Under the pieces are notes generated by a model that saw only the letters and a list, made by a program, of their open reading frames with translations, searched no databases and had not been told where the DNA came from. A program made the translations under genes and the position numbers. A stretch of 64,000 bases of DNA from Candidatus Frackibacter sp. WG13 (GTDB lineage Bacteria; Bacillota; Halanaerobiia; Halobacteroidales; Acetohalobiaceae). The stretch spans positions 27,172 through 91,171 of the forward strand of contig NZ_FOTT01000010.1 in assembly GCF_900114655.1 (NCBI RefSeq), in the 5' to 3' direction. The stretch's first letter is position 1. Each line of letters begins with the position of its first letter. Of this stretch, positions 19,231-27,137 are shown one piece after another.

Positions 19231-19890
19231 CTACTCCCCCTTAGATTTAAAATAAAAAGCAATCCCCATTAAACCAAAAATATAACCGATTCCTCCTATA
19301 ACCTCAGTCATACCAGGCCCCTTCTTTATCTGCAATTGAGTTATCTTTCTATTTAAAGGTGCTATCTGTTTACTTAACTCCTCTTTAAGAATAGAGCGAA
19401 CCTCTTCTTGGGCAATAAGTTTATCTTTACTACTCTGCCTAATTTTATCCTCTGTTTGATTAATTTTATCTGTATCTATATCAGATTCAGCCATAGATGA
19501 ATTTTTATCAATAGATAGTTCGTTTTTCCTAGAATTTTGATTAGATACACTAGGAAGCTCTTCTTCCTTTATAGTATATTTACCTTGATGTCCTAGTTCA
19601 CCACCCACTACAATTTTTAAATCTGACTTTTGAGGAATCTTAAATTTATATATTCCTTTTTTGTTAGTCTTTCCTTTTTTTAATAATTCCCCTTCAGAGC
19701 CATAAACCTTTACCATTGCTCCTCCAAACGGGCTTCCATTACCAAAAGCGGTTTCAACTACTATACTTTCTCCACTAACATATGCATAAGTCACCACCCG
19801 ATGAGCATAAGCAGGCACAGCCAACAAAGTAGTCATTAGTAGAATTATTAATAATAATCTAAACGAGGTAGCAACCTTATAATTTTTCAT
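19231..19890 (-). CDS. CbiL/NikL-like accessory protein of ECF metal transporter
   Basis: A 219-residue exported protein: signal peptide at about 8-29 ending in AYAH, a carboxypeptidase-regulatory-like beta domain at 30-105 (GSPFGGAMVKVYG, KGIYKFKIP), a charged linker, a coiled region and a C-terminal membrane helix near 197-214. Such NikL/CbiL proteins replace CbiN in some nickel/cobalt ECF systems. It sits 5 bases from both cbiM and cbiQ, which supports that role. Direct metal-binding residues are not evident apart from a His at the predicted mature start (AHRVVTYAY). Confidence 0.75.
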   Translation of the reverse strand: MKNYKVATSFRLLLIILLMTTLLAVPAYAHRVVTYAYVSGESIVVETAFGNGSPFGGAMVKVYGSEGELLKKGKTNKKGIYKFKIPQKSDLKIVVGGELGHQGKYTIKEEELPSVSNQNSRKNELSIDKNSSMAESDIDTDKINQTEDKIRQSSKDKLIAQEEVRSILKEELSKQIAPLNRKITQLQIKKGPGMTEVIGGIGYIFGLMGIAFYFKSKGE

Positions 19891-19895
19891 ATCTC

Positions 19896-20507
19896 TTACC
19901 TTCCTTTCAAAATCTCTGGTTTAACCTTTTTAATGAAAACTAAACAAAATGCACTTACAATTCCTTCCACAATCATCAACGGAGCTTCGGATATAATAGC
20001 AACCTTAGCAACTTCTAAAAAGGCTTCTTCAGTAAATACTAATGCCACAGCCATTAATAACGCCGCTAAAAAGACAGCTAAAAATCCACAAACAAAGGTA
20101 ATAATCCCTAGACTAACTAAATTTTCATCGTTAATAACCTTAAATAAAATTTTAAATAAATAATAACAGATAACAGCAGGTAACGCCATAATAATTACAT
20201 TTACCCCTAAAGTAGTGACTCCTCCAAACTGAAAAAGTATTCCCTGGAGAAAGAAAGCTATAAAGAAAGCAGGAAATGCTCGCCAACCTAATAGAATTCC
20301 AGCAATTCCATTTAAAATCAAATGTATATTAGTTGGTCCTACAGGCAGATGAATAAGTGAAGCTACAAATAGAGCAGCCGAAATTATGGCCGTTTTAGGT
20401 ATGTCTTTATCCTCCATCTGCTTCAAACCTATAGTCATTCCTACTACTGTTCCGACTCCACCAGAAACCAAAACCGGAGCAGAAAGCACCCCTTCTGAAA
20501 TATGCAT
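19896..20507 (-). CDS. cbiM: Second ECF metal-binding component CbiM/NikM
   Basis: A 203-residue membrane protein. It starts directly with MHISEGVLS, so the native N-terminus can provide the Met-His metal site without a signal peptide, unlike the other CbiM. LPVGPTNIHLILNGIAGILLGW near 55-76 carries the conserved histidine. Followed closely by CbiL-like and CbiQ genes and preceded by a DUF4198 gene. Either nickel or cobalt is possible. Confidence 0.9.
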   Translation of the reverse strand: MHISEGVLSAPVLVSGGVGTVVGMTIGLKQMEDKDIPKTAIISAALFVASLIHLPVGPTNIHLILNGIAGILLGWRAFPAFFIAFFLQGILFQFGGVTTLGVNVIIMALPAVICYYLFKILFKVINDENLVSLGIITFVCGFLAVFLAALLMAVALVFTEEAFLEVAKVAIISEAPLMIVEGIVSAFCLVFIKKVKPEILKGR

Positions 20508-20610
20508 AAAACCACACCTTTTTAAATAGATTTATATCTCATTTATATATCAAGAAGTAATAGAAGAGATTTTTAATACTCTTCCAATATCTCCTCAATA
20601 AATAATTAAC

Positions 20611-21402
20611 TTACTTCATATCATAAGTTTTTACCCACATCAAAGCTCCTAGTTCATGATCTTTACCATTGATTTTTTCTCCTTCCATCAAGGCAGCAAA
20701 TCCCCACCAGCCTTCCTTAGGCATAGTATAAGAGAAGACTCCGTTCTTATCCGCTTTAATAACTTGAGTAATGAAATTAGCATTTGGTATTCTTACACTT
20801 TTATTACCATCTTCCCTTAATGAAGGGAATTTAGCTTTATTAAAATATTCTACCTCAATCTCAGCATATGGAACAGGCTTCCCATTCTTCTTAACAATTC
20901 CTCTAAATGCATTTCCAGTCCATAATCCATAAGGTCGTGTTAAAGGAACGATTTCTGCCTTCATACCAATTTCTCGGTCCCAACTATCAGAAACTGCCAT
21001 TGAATTGACTATTACTTTGGTACAATGAGTAATATATTTATTCTCCAGTGGTTCCCAATAAGGACCAGGTTCTAAATAGAATATATAATCACCAAACCCT
21101 TTTATTCTATAAGATGTTTCAAAAGCTTTACCGCCCATAATTTCTTGAGTTTGTAAATCCTTTAATAAACTTATTTTACGCCCCTTATGCATTACTCCAA
21201 ATTTATTTGGCTGCTCCATATCCATTACCTCTGCCGCCGACATTGGATGAGTAAAAAATAAGTTTAAAGTTATTTCCCTATTATCCTGTTTCGTTACCAT
21301 ATCATCAGAAGGTAAAATCATCTGAAAATGAGCTGAAGCCGTAACTGTAATTCCTACCACTAAAACCAAAGTTAATAATAACACTAGAATTTGTTTTTTC
21401 AT
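20611..21402 (-). CDS. DUF4198 exported protein of metal uptake locus
   Basis: A 263-residue protein with a signal peptide (about 1-26, ending ASAH) and a DUF4198 domain through most of the mature part ([48 protein letters not shown]). DUF4198 proteins, sometimes called CbiK, recur at the head of nickel/cobalt ECF operons and are thought to be extracytoplasmic metal-binding helpers. It is the first gene of the CbiM-L-Q set, with a sigma-H-like promoter about 115 bases upstream and paired TAACAC repeats in the leader. Confidence 0.8.
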   Translation of the reverse strand: MKKQILVLLLTLVLVVGITVTASAHFQMILPSDDMVTKQDNREITLNLFFTHPMSAAEVMDMEQPNKFGVMHKGRKISLLKDLQTQEIMGGKAFETSYRIKGFGDYIFYLEPGPYWEPLENKYITHCTKVIVNSMAVSDSWDREIGMKAEIVPLTRPYGLWTGNAFRGIVKKNGKPVPYAEIEVEYFNKAKFPSLREDGNKSVRIPNANFITQVIKADKNGVFSYTMPKEGWWGFAALMEGEKINGKDHELGALMWVKTYDMK

Positions 21403-21458
21403 GTTTTCTCCTCCTTGGTTATATATAAATCAATTTATGATACTATTTCATTTAAAAG

Positions 21459-21486
21459 TAACACTGTAATTCTAAAAAAATAACAC
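21459..21486. repeat. Paired TAACAC repeats in leader of DUF4198 gene
   Basis: TAACAC at 21459-21464 and 21481-21486, exactly 22 bp apart; a weaker third copy TAACAT lies at 21501-21506. The same pair with the same spacing occurs at 22270-22297. They lie downstream of the predicted transcription start, so they may be operators or RNA elements. Confidence 0.5.
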
Positions 21487-21518
21487 AAAACTATTCTTTG
21501 TAACATCATATTAAATAC

Positions 21519-21543
21519 ATTCTTTAATTGTTAAAAAAATCCT
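21519..21543 (-). promoter_or_regulatory. Sigma-H-like promoter of DUF4198-cbiM-L-Q
   Basis: Minus strand GAAGGATTTTTTT, 17 bases after AGGA, then AAAGAATGT. This is an almost perfect match in sequence and spacing to the sigma-H consensus and is repeated at 22330 and 22572. Confidence 0.6.
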
Positions 21544-21545
21544 TC

Positions 21546-21682
21546 TTTTTACAAGAAAGTTTTTAATTTTAAATCTTTGTCTAATCTAAATTTCCTATTA
21601 ATAATAAAGATTCTAGATTACCAGCTTTAATTAATTGATTTATCTCATCTCTAGGATTAACCTTCAAAGTTTCCTTAGAAAA
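21546..21682 (-). pseudogene. FmdE-like tail separated from trmO by a stop codon
   Basis: Continuing in frame past the trmO stop TAG, the minus strand reads FSKETLKVNPRDEINQLIKA and then GNLESLLL before a second stop near 21595. This resembles the N-terminal lead-in of FmdE-family proteins (the region just before the HGHxCP motif), which is then missing. The TAG may derive from a TGG Trp codon, because relatives often continue with PEWF at this point. The fragment ends shortly before the promoter repeat at 21543. Confidence 0.45.
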
Positions 21683-22072
21683 CTATTCAGGTGTATCCAT
21701 CACATTAGCATAGGGCTTTATATCAATTACAGGAGTTCCATCTATAGCATCAAGTCCTTTGACTCTTAATTTTCTTCCATCTCTCTCCAACAATTCTACA
21801 GTGGTAACTCCAATTGAACTTGGCCGTCTTGGACTCCTACAGGCAAAAACTCCCCTTTCTTTGCCATGACGCCTAGGAGCTATTAACTCATAGCCTTCGG
21901 ATAAATGAAAAGAAAAAATCACTTGCAGATAATCATTATCTTCTATCTTATATAATCCATCTTCATACTTTGAATCAATAATTATTGTGCTTTCTTCTTT
22001 TCGCATCTCTTCTGGTGAAGCTGCTTCCTTAAATTTACTCTGTACTCTTCCAATTGATTTAATCTGATTCAT
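21683..22072 (-). CDS. trmO: TrmO/TsaA-family tRNA methyltransferase domain (UPF0066)
   Basis: 129 residues covering one complete TsaA-like beta-barrel domain: IGRVQSKF at the start, DYLQVIFSFHLSE, then RRHGKERGVFACRSPRRPSSIGV (S-adenosylmethionine pocket) near 68-90 and the closing IDGTPVIDIKPY. In E. coli TrmO methylates N6-threonylcarbamoyladenosine in tRNA; single-domain versions in anaerobes lack the C-terminal extension and may act otherwise. The neighbourhood of metal-transport remnants and the in-frame FmdE-like tail suggest that it came from a larger fusion. The domain itself looks intact. Confidence 0.8.
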   Translation of the reverse strand: MNQIKSIGRVQSKFKEAASPEEMRKEESTIIIDSKYEDGLYKIEDNDYLQVIFSFHLSEGYELIAPRRHGKERGVFACRSPRRPSSIGVTTVELLERDGRKLRVKGLDAIDGTPVIDIKPYANVMDTPE

Positions 22073-22101
22073 TTTAATTTGACCACTCCTCTCTTTTAAA
22101 T

Positions 22102-22250
22102 TTAAGCAATAGGTTCTTCCGGAGCCACTAATGTCCTACCAAAATGTTCTCTAATACTTACTCTAACTCCATAGACAGCTTCTATATCTTCTGGAGCAAG
22201 CACTTTTCCAGTATAATAAGAATTAATCAGAATAGTCCCCCCTTTTCCAT
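22102..22250 (-). pseudogene. C-terminal fragment of FepC-type ABC ATPase
   Basis: An open frame ending with TAA at 22104-22102 reads GKVLAPEDIEAVYGVRVSIR and then EHFGRTLVAPEEPIA. This is the characteristic tail of FepC/BtuD-type siderophore or cobalamin importer ATPases (the segment after the H-loop). A stop codon lies in frame just upstream near 22250, and no start or nucleotide-binding motifs remain. The fragment lies 30 bases before trmO. It is a remnant of a metal-chelate importer. Confidence 0.65.
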
Positions 22251-22269
22251 AACATCATTTCTCAAAAAG

Positions 22270-22297
22270 TAACACGCAACCTTTAAAAAAATAACAC
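22270..22297. repeat. Second pair of TAACAC repeats
   Basis: TAACAC at 22270-22275 and 22292-22297, again 22 bp apart. The whole 97-bp stretch 22264-22360 aligns with 21452-21548, with conserved blocks and no large gaps. Confidence 0.5.
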
Positions 22298-22329
22298 GAA
22301 AATTATATTTGTGATATTGTATGTATATT

Positions 22330-22354
22330 ATTCTCCAACTGTTAAAAAAATCCT
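22330..22354 (-). promoter_or_regulatory. Sigma-H-like promoter before FepC remnant and trmO
   Basis: Minus strand GAAGGATTTTTTT, 17 bases after AGGA, then GGAGAATAA. It starts 9 bases after the end of the CMD-like fragment. Confidence 0.6.
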
Positions 22355-22362
22355 TCTTTTAT

Positions 22363-22509
22363 TTATAATTTTTTCTCTTTTTTCGATAAAGCACCATCTT
22401 CCATAACACTATCGGCAAAATCTTTAAACTTCTCCATCTGGTCTAGAATCTCTTCTTTTAATTTTTCTTGGCCTTCAACTAACCCTTCTAAAACTTCATC
22501 TGCTTTCAA
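22363..22509 (-). pseudogene. N-terminal fragment of carboxymuconolactone-decarboxylase-like gene
   Basis: A 48-residue frame with a strong ribosome site (AGGAGGAGATAAC) and TTG start. It reads LKEEILDQMEKFKDFADSVM and then EDGALSKKEKKL before TAA. This matches the first helices of AhpD/CMD-family proteins, which normally go on with ELIALAVA and the catalytic CxxxH. The catalytic part is absent, and the frame stops 9 bases before the next promoter repeat. It could still make a short peptide, but a gene remnant is more likely. Confidence 0.6.
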
Positions 22510-22571
22510 AGTTATCTCCTCCTCAACAAGTTTATTAGCACAAATATTAATTTAGTAACACTATATAATAT

Positions 22572-22596
22572 ATTCTATACTTTCTAAAAAAATCCT
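22572..22596 (-). promoter_or_regulatory. Sigma-H-like promoter of CMD-like fragment
   Basis: Minus strand AAAGGATTTTTTT, 17 bases after AGGA, then ATAGAATAT; one TAACAC element follows at 22556-22561. It is the third copy of the promoter module. Confidence 0.6.
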
Positions 22597-22615
22597 TTAT
22601 ATTTTTAAACTTTTT

Positions 22616-22699
22616 TTAGCAAGATATCTTATCCTTAGGAATCTCTAGTTCATCTATTGCTAAAATATCTTTAAATTTAATATTCTGTAGAATAAACAT
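22616..22699 (-). pseudogene. N-terminal fragment of FetA/YbbL-like ABC ATPase
   Basis: A 27-residue frame with a GAGGTGG ribosome site and ATG start reads MFILQNIKFKDILAIDELEI followed by PKDKISC and a stop. Intact relatives continue directly with the Walker A segment (typically GxSGSGKTT). The break is therefore immediately before the nucleotide-binding loop. The next promoter repeat begins 20 bases further on. Confidence 0.55.
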
Positions 22700-22721
22700 A
22701 TTTAATCCACCTCAACTATCA

Positions 22722-22747
22722 TTTCTGCAACTTATACTTTATCTCCT
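22722..22747 (-). promoter_or_regulatory. Possible sigma-H-like promoter of FetA-like fragment
   Basis: Minus strand AAAGGAGAT, 18 bases after AGGA, then GCAGAAATG. It is a weaker match than the three repeats downstream. Confidence 0.3.
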
Positions 22748-22751
22748 TTAA

Positions 22752-22786
22752 TAAAAAAACCCCAATTTCAATTAGCAAATTGGGAA
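22752..22786 (-). terminator. Terminator of third chemotaxis receptor gene
   Basis: Minus strand: stem CCCAATTT / AAATTGGG followed by a run of seven T, 33 bases after the stop codon. Confidence 0.88.
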
Positions 22787-22818
22787 AATAATAAATACAT
22801 CATGATCAAAAATGAATA

Positions 22819-24021
22819 TTAAACCTCTAATTCTTTTTCTAATTTCCTATTAAGTTTTTCCGATATCTTATCTAACTTTTCAGCTAAAGCAGATGCCTTT
22901 TCCGCTGTATATGCTTGTTCCTGCATAGCTGTAGTTATCTCTTCCATAGAAGCTGTTCCCTGCTGCACACTACTTGATACTTCCTCCATAGCAGCAGATA
23001 TATTATCTATGCTCTCTGAAATTTCATCAACATTATTAACAATATTTTCAAAACGCCCTTCAGTGGACATAATAAGCTCCTTACTAGTATCTATCTTTTC
23101 CACACTCTCTTCCACCTTAGTCAATGTCTTTTCACTCTGTCTTTGGGTATTAATAACCGTATTTGTAATCTTATCTGCTGATTGATTTGCCTTCTCGGCA
23201 AGCTCTCTTATCTCCTCAGCTACTACTGCAAAGCCTTGTCCATGTTCTCCAGCCCGAGCAGCTTCTATTGCTGCATTCAATGCTAATAAATTAGTCTGAT
23301 CCGATATATCAGAAATAACTTCGGTAAAGTTCGTAACCTCTTTAATAGTCTCATTTAGATAATTAATATCACCATACAAATCTGCTATCATCTCTGAAGC
23401 ATGCTCTACTTTATCAGTAGTATCCTTTAACATCTCTAAACCAGAATTAGAGTCATTTACAACTTCATCAGTTCGCTCCATCAAATTTTCACTACTAGCT
23501 GCTGTCTCTTGAGACATAGACGATACTTCTTCAAAGGTAGCACTTAACTCCTCAGTACTAGCTGCTTGCTCTTCATTCATACTACTAGTTCTGTCAGCTA
23601 TCTCAACTAAATCCTCGGCAATCTCTGAGTTATTCTCTGAAATATCTTGTACATCATCTAATAATTCACCAAGATCAAAGACTATCTTATTAATTGACTT
23701 AGCTAATAGACCTAATTCATCTTGACTATCAATCTCTATCTTATCAACTGTAAAATCGCCTTGGCTTATCCTTTGAGTAATATCGATAATAGTTTTTAAG
23801 CGTTTAATTATTAAAAAATATGTAAATACAAAAACAACTACTGCTAAGACTACTGTATTAATAACTCCCTGCAAGAATACTAATTTATCGAACTTAAATA
23901 GCTTATTTAAAACTTTAACCGTCATTGGTGTTATTAAAGAAGCGACTACTGTAATTAAAACGAATTTAAAAGCGATTCCTAATTTAATATATTTCTTTAA
24001 ATCAATCTGATTATTTGCCAT
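22819..24021 (-). CDS. Methyl-accepting chemotaxis protein without large sensor domain
   Basis: About 400 residues. Two closely spaced hydrophobic segments (about 14-36 and 41-66) leave almost no extracellular loop, so sensing must be intramembrane or cytoplasmic. A HAMP domain (about 67-120) and a signalling domain with [20 protein letters not shown] near 250-269 follow. The frame extends to a GTG at 24030, but the ATG at 24021 has a better distance from GGGGTGG. Unlike the other two receptors it has no evident sigma-H-type promoter. Confidence 0.9.
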   Translation of the reverse strand: MANNQIDLKKYIKLGIAFKFVLITVVASLITPMTVKVLNKLFKFDKLVFLQGVINTVVLAVVVFVFTYFLIIKRLKTIIDITQRISQGDFTVDKIEIDSQDELGLLAKSINKIVFDLGELLDDVQDISENNSEIAEDLVEIADRTSSMNEEQAASTEELSATFEEVSSMSQETAASSENLMERTDEVVNDSNSGLEMLKDTTDKVEHASEMIADLYGDINYLNETIKEVTNFTEVISDISDQTNLLALNAAIEAARAGEHGQGFAVVAEEIRELAEKANQSADKITNTVINTQRQSEKTLTKVEESVEKIDTSKELIMSTEGRFENIVNNVDEISESIDNISAAMEEVSSSVQQGTASMEEITTAMQEQAYTAEKASALAEKLDKISEKLNRKLEKELEV

Positions 24022-24030
24022 TTTATCCAC

Positions 24031-24354
24031 CCCATATCTATTTTCTCTCTCACATACTTAACGTATCACTAGTAAATTAAAATTCGTTTCTCAGCCACTA
24101 TTACTAAGAAACAACCCCTTAATCAAGCATAGGAATAAGGGGCCATTATCTACTTAATCTTTTAATCACTCCTTTCAGTAACTTTTCAGTCATAGTATTA
24201 CTACCTTAGACTAAAAGTTTTGTGCATCTATCTTTTAATAGAATCACCCTTTTATGGAATAATATATTTTACTTCGTCAAATAACCATCTATAACATCAT
24301 ATTATCACATTTTACTTTTTATTCCTATGTCATCCGTGAACAAAAAACAAATTA
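24031..24354. other. Intergenic region between chemotaxis receptor and PucR gene
   Basis: 324 AT-rich bases. A stem CCCCTTAT / ATAAGGGG-like hairpin at 24113-24144 is the only structure noted, without a clean T run. No gene was recognised. Confidence 0.5.
24113..24144 (-). terminator. Possible terminator of PucR gene
   Basis: Minus strand hairpin CCCCTTATTCC...AAGGGG, followed by TTGTTTCTT. It lies 210 bases beyond the regulator stop, so the assignment is weak. Confidence 0.35.
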
Positions 24355-25980
24355 TTATTTAGCTTTTTTAAACAAAAGTAATTCTTCATTCATCTTTAAT
24401 AATTTTATTGCACACGTAATATTAAATTTAACTTCTGGGTCTTTTAAATCTAATTCTAATATCTTGCCCATCTTCTTAAACCTATACTTCATTGTATTAT
24501 AATGAATATAGAGTTCCTCCGACGCAGCCTTTAAATTCCAATCATTTTTGATTAGACAGCTTAAATTCTTTAATAATTCTGTTCCATTCTCTTGGTCATA
24601 CTTAATTAAGTTTCCTAAATAAGAACTATAAAATTGCTCAACCTCATCTTTATCATGAATTAATCTCAATAGCTTATAAATACCTAAGTCATCATAAAAG
24701 ACAACTTCATCTTGCAAATCCACCTGCTGCTTTAATTTAATAACTTGTATTGCTTCGTTATAACTTTCATATAGTCTAGCAATTGAAGATTTAATTTTTC
24801 CAATCCCTATTATTAAATTAAGATTATGCTCGTCAATACTTGTTTTAATTTCGTAAATAAGCTCCTCTAATCTTTGTCTAAAATTCCGTCTACCTAGATT
24901 AGTTTTAATAATAAAGACAATACTTTTACTATAATCCAGACTGATACTATCTTTAAATTGGTCATTAATAATATTTTTAAGATTAAGAATGATCTTTTCA
25001 TCCACTTTATTCACTATCTGATTTGAACTCTCCTGTTTTACTTCTAGGCGATCGCTTCTCAAATCTTTAATTTTTAAAACCATAACAACCATTCTCTCTT
25101 TAATATCCCAATTACATAAATAAGCCCTCTTTTCTGCAAATTCCTCTGATTTAAAGTTATTAAAGATTAAGTCTTGTATCAAAAATTTCTGTTGTGCTAC
25201 CTTTAATTGATTAGAAATATTTCGTCTAATCACCATCTCTATCGCCATCTTCCCGTGTTCTAAAATAACCTTATCATATCTATTGCCATCCTTTTCATTC
25301 TTATTTTTCGCTAAAACTATATAGCCATATATCTCGTCTTTTATCTTCACTGGATAACACTGATATGCATTTGCAATTTTCTTTAATGAAAGCAATTCCA
25401 TATCCTCCATAAATTGATTAGAAGTATCAGCCATATAAAAATTGTTAAAAGTTATATCATAAAAAGCAACCTGTCTATCAAGCAATTCTCTTAATTCAAT
25501 AATAATCTGTTGAACGCCTGCCTCATTGATAATTAATTGAGTAAAAGATTCGTATATATTTTCAAGTACTGTTAATACCTCATTACGTTTATTTGTAGTC
25601 TTCCTTAGTATTACATTAATTAAATTTGTTAAAATATAATAATTTGGTATCGATATAATTGGTAAATCAGCTTGATTAGCAATGACTAAAACTTCATCTG
25701 ATAACTGTTGCTCATCTATAGATTCACCAAAGTTAATTCCAATTGCAGCAACTTTTATTCTACTTATCTTAGTAATTAAGTCTTTAACCTCTAAAGAATC
25801 ATTTTTTATAAAATTCTCATCTATGATAATAAAATCTTCTTCATCTAATTGAGTATCAAAATCCAACTCTTCTATTATTTGCACTCCGCTTATTACTCTA
25901 TTTAAGCCACTCTTTCCTGCAATAACTTTTAACCCTTCAACATCTTTAAATTCAAATATATCTTTTACTATAGTCTTCAA
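24355..25980 (-). CDS. PucR-family transcriptional regulator
   Basis: About 541 residues. The N-terminal 125 residues form the PucR (purine catabolism) sensory domain (GLNRVISGVQIIEE, then the FIIIDENFI region). A middle domain resembles the GGDEF-like CdaR region, and the C-terminal 60 residues form the PucR helix-turn-helix (LSCLIKNDWNLKAASEELYI, then HYNTMKYRFKKM). The TTG at 25980 is preferred over an upstream ATG at 26034, because AAAGGGGGAAG lies 5-8 bases before it and the family domain starts there. Targets are unknown; the nearest neighbour is a broken 2-hydroxyacid dehydrogenase. Confidence 0.85.
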   Translation of the reverse strand: MKTIVKDIFEFKDVEGLKVIAGKSGLNRVISGVQIIEELDFDTQLDEEDFIIIDENFIKNDSLEVKDLITKISRIKVAAIGINFGESIDEQQLSDEVLVIANQADLPIISIPNYYILTNLINVILRKTTNKRNEVLTVLENIYESFTQLIINEAGVQQIIIELRELLDRQVAFYDITFNNFYMADTSNQFMEDMELLSLKKIANAYQCYPVKIKDEIYGYIVLAKNKNEKDGNRYDKVILEHGKMAIEMVIRRNISNQLKVAQQKFLIQDLIFNNFKSEEFAEKRAYLCNWDIKERMVVMVLKIKDLRSDRLEVKQESSNQIVNKVDEKIILNLKNIINDQFKDSISLDYSKSIVFIIKTNLGRRNFRQRLEELIYEIKTSIDEHNLNLIIGIGKIKSSIARLYESYNEAIQVIKLKQQVDLQDEVVFYDDLGIYKLLRLIHDKDEVEQFYSSYLGNLIKYDQENGTELLKNLSCLIKNDWNLKAASEELYIHYNTMKYRFKKMGKILELDLKDPEVKFNITCAIKLLKMNEELLLFKKAK

Positions 25981-26034
25981 TTGACTTCCCCCTTTCCTAT
26001 TATAAATTTTAACTGTATCCCCTATTAATATCAA

Positions 26035-26447
26035 TAATTGTTGCCCATAATAGCATCTCCTTTTCTTTTAAACATTAAAATACCCTAAACCATCGAAATA
26101 TTTATCCTTATTATTAAACTCCCCTTCTAACTTTAACAAGTTGCCAATAACAGAATAGCATTCTAGTTTAATACACAATTTTACAGCACAAGTTATAAAT
26201 TCCTCTTTAAATCTATAGCATATAACATTTACTATTCTAAATCTAAACAAAATAACTCTATAAAATGGAGTAAAATATATTGTCTTAATACAACAGACTA
26301 GCAACACTAATGTAATTTTATCATAAACATTTTTCTATTAATATGTCTTTATTTAATAAAAAAACAAGTATTAATTAGCCTATAAGTATAAAAAATCCAA
26401 ATAATGAAAATAGTTTTACCTAATTTGCTCTAAAATAAAAATATAAA
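26035..26447. other. Intergenic region with no recognised gene
   Basis: About 410 AT-rich bases between the PucR gene and the dehydrogenase remnant. A 79-codon open frame at 26068-26307 has Cys/Phe-rich, non-protein-like content and no ribosome site, and was not accepted. No structured RNA was recognised. Confidence 0.5.
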
Positions 26448-26482
26448 AAAGGCTGCTACCTTTTACGGTAACAACCTTTTTT
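26448..26482 (-). terminator. Terminator after dehydrogenase remnant
   Basis: Minus strand: stem GGTTGTTACC / GGTAGCAGCC (one G-T pair) followed by TTTTTTATA. It marks the end of the cobamide region. Confidence 0.85.
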
Positions 26483-26483
26483 A

Positions 26484-27087
26484 TTAAAACACTTCCTCAT
26501 TCACTAAATTATCCGGTTTTCTTCCATCTAATCCTGCCAAAAGATTTTGAGCAGCCATTTCTGCCATCTTCTCCCTAGCACTAATACTAGCACTACCAAT
26601 ATGAGGAGCTACTACTACATTATCTAATTCTAAAAGTGGATTATCATCAGCAATTTGTTATATCTTGACCTAAAAATAATTTTGGTCCCCATGCTTTCCA
26701 ATTGCCATCCCTAATATACTTATCCGCTTCAACAATTCGCCGTGCCGTTGCCATTAAAAAAAGCCAAGTCAGCAGTTGTATCAGTTAATGCCCAGGGGTA
26801 TTAGTAACATAAATACCCTGCTCTGTAGCAGCATCAACATCAATATTGTCATAACCAACTGCATAATTGCTTACTACTTTAAGATTTTCTCCTGCTTTCA
26901 ATACCTCTCTATCTATTGGGTCACTTAACAAAGAGATTAATCCATCTATTTCAGCTACTTCTTCAATAATTCTCTCCTTATTAGGTCCAACCACTCCTTC
27001 CCAAACTTTAAGATCAACCTTATCTTCTAACATCTTTAATCCTTTATCTGGAATGCGACGAGTTACAAATACTTTTGGTTTCATCAA
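26484..27087 (-). pseudogene. Decayed D-2-hydroxyacid dehydrogenase (glyoxylate reductase type)
   Basis: Three pieces of one protein are visible. Residues 1-97 are intact (KPKVFVTRRIPDKGLKML to GIYVTNTPG). A one-base loss in CCTGGG then shifts the frame; the shifted continuation reads ALTDTTADLAFF, and a further 2-base loss in a T run precedes MATARRIVEADKYIRDGNWK. The NAD-binding fold and about 130 residues are then missing, and the end resumes as NPLLELDNVVVAPHIGSAS through VNEEVF and the stop. At least two frameshifts and one large deletion make it non-functional. It starts 50 bases after the CbiR-like gene. Confidence 0.85.
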
Positions 27088-27137
27088 CTGGCTCCTCCTT
27101 TAGTGAATATTCTTGTTTAATTAAGGTTCTTGCATAA

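Noticed and set aside
24031..24354. Cyclic-di-GMP riboswitch before the third chemotaxis receptor
   Set aside because: The conserved GEMM blocks (GACGCAAAGCC and following) are absent.
26068..26307. 79-codon open frame on the minus strand
   Set aside because: No ribosome binding site, unusual Cys/Phe-rich composition, no recognisable family; it looks like chance in AT-rich DNA.
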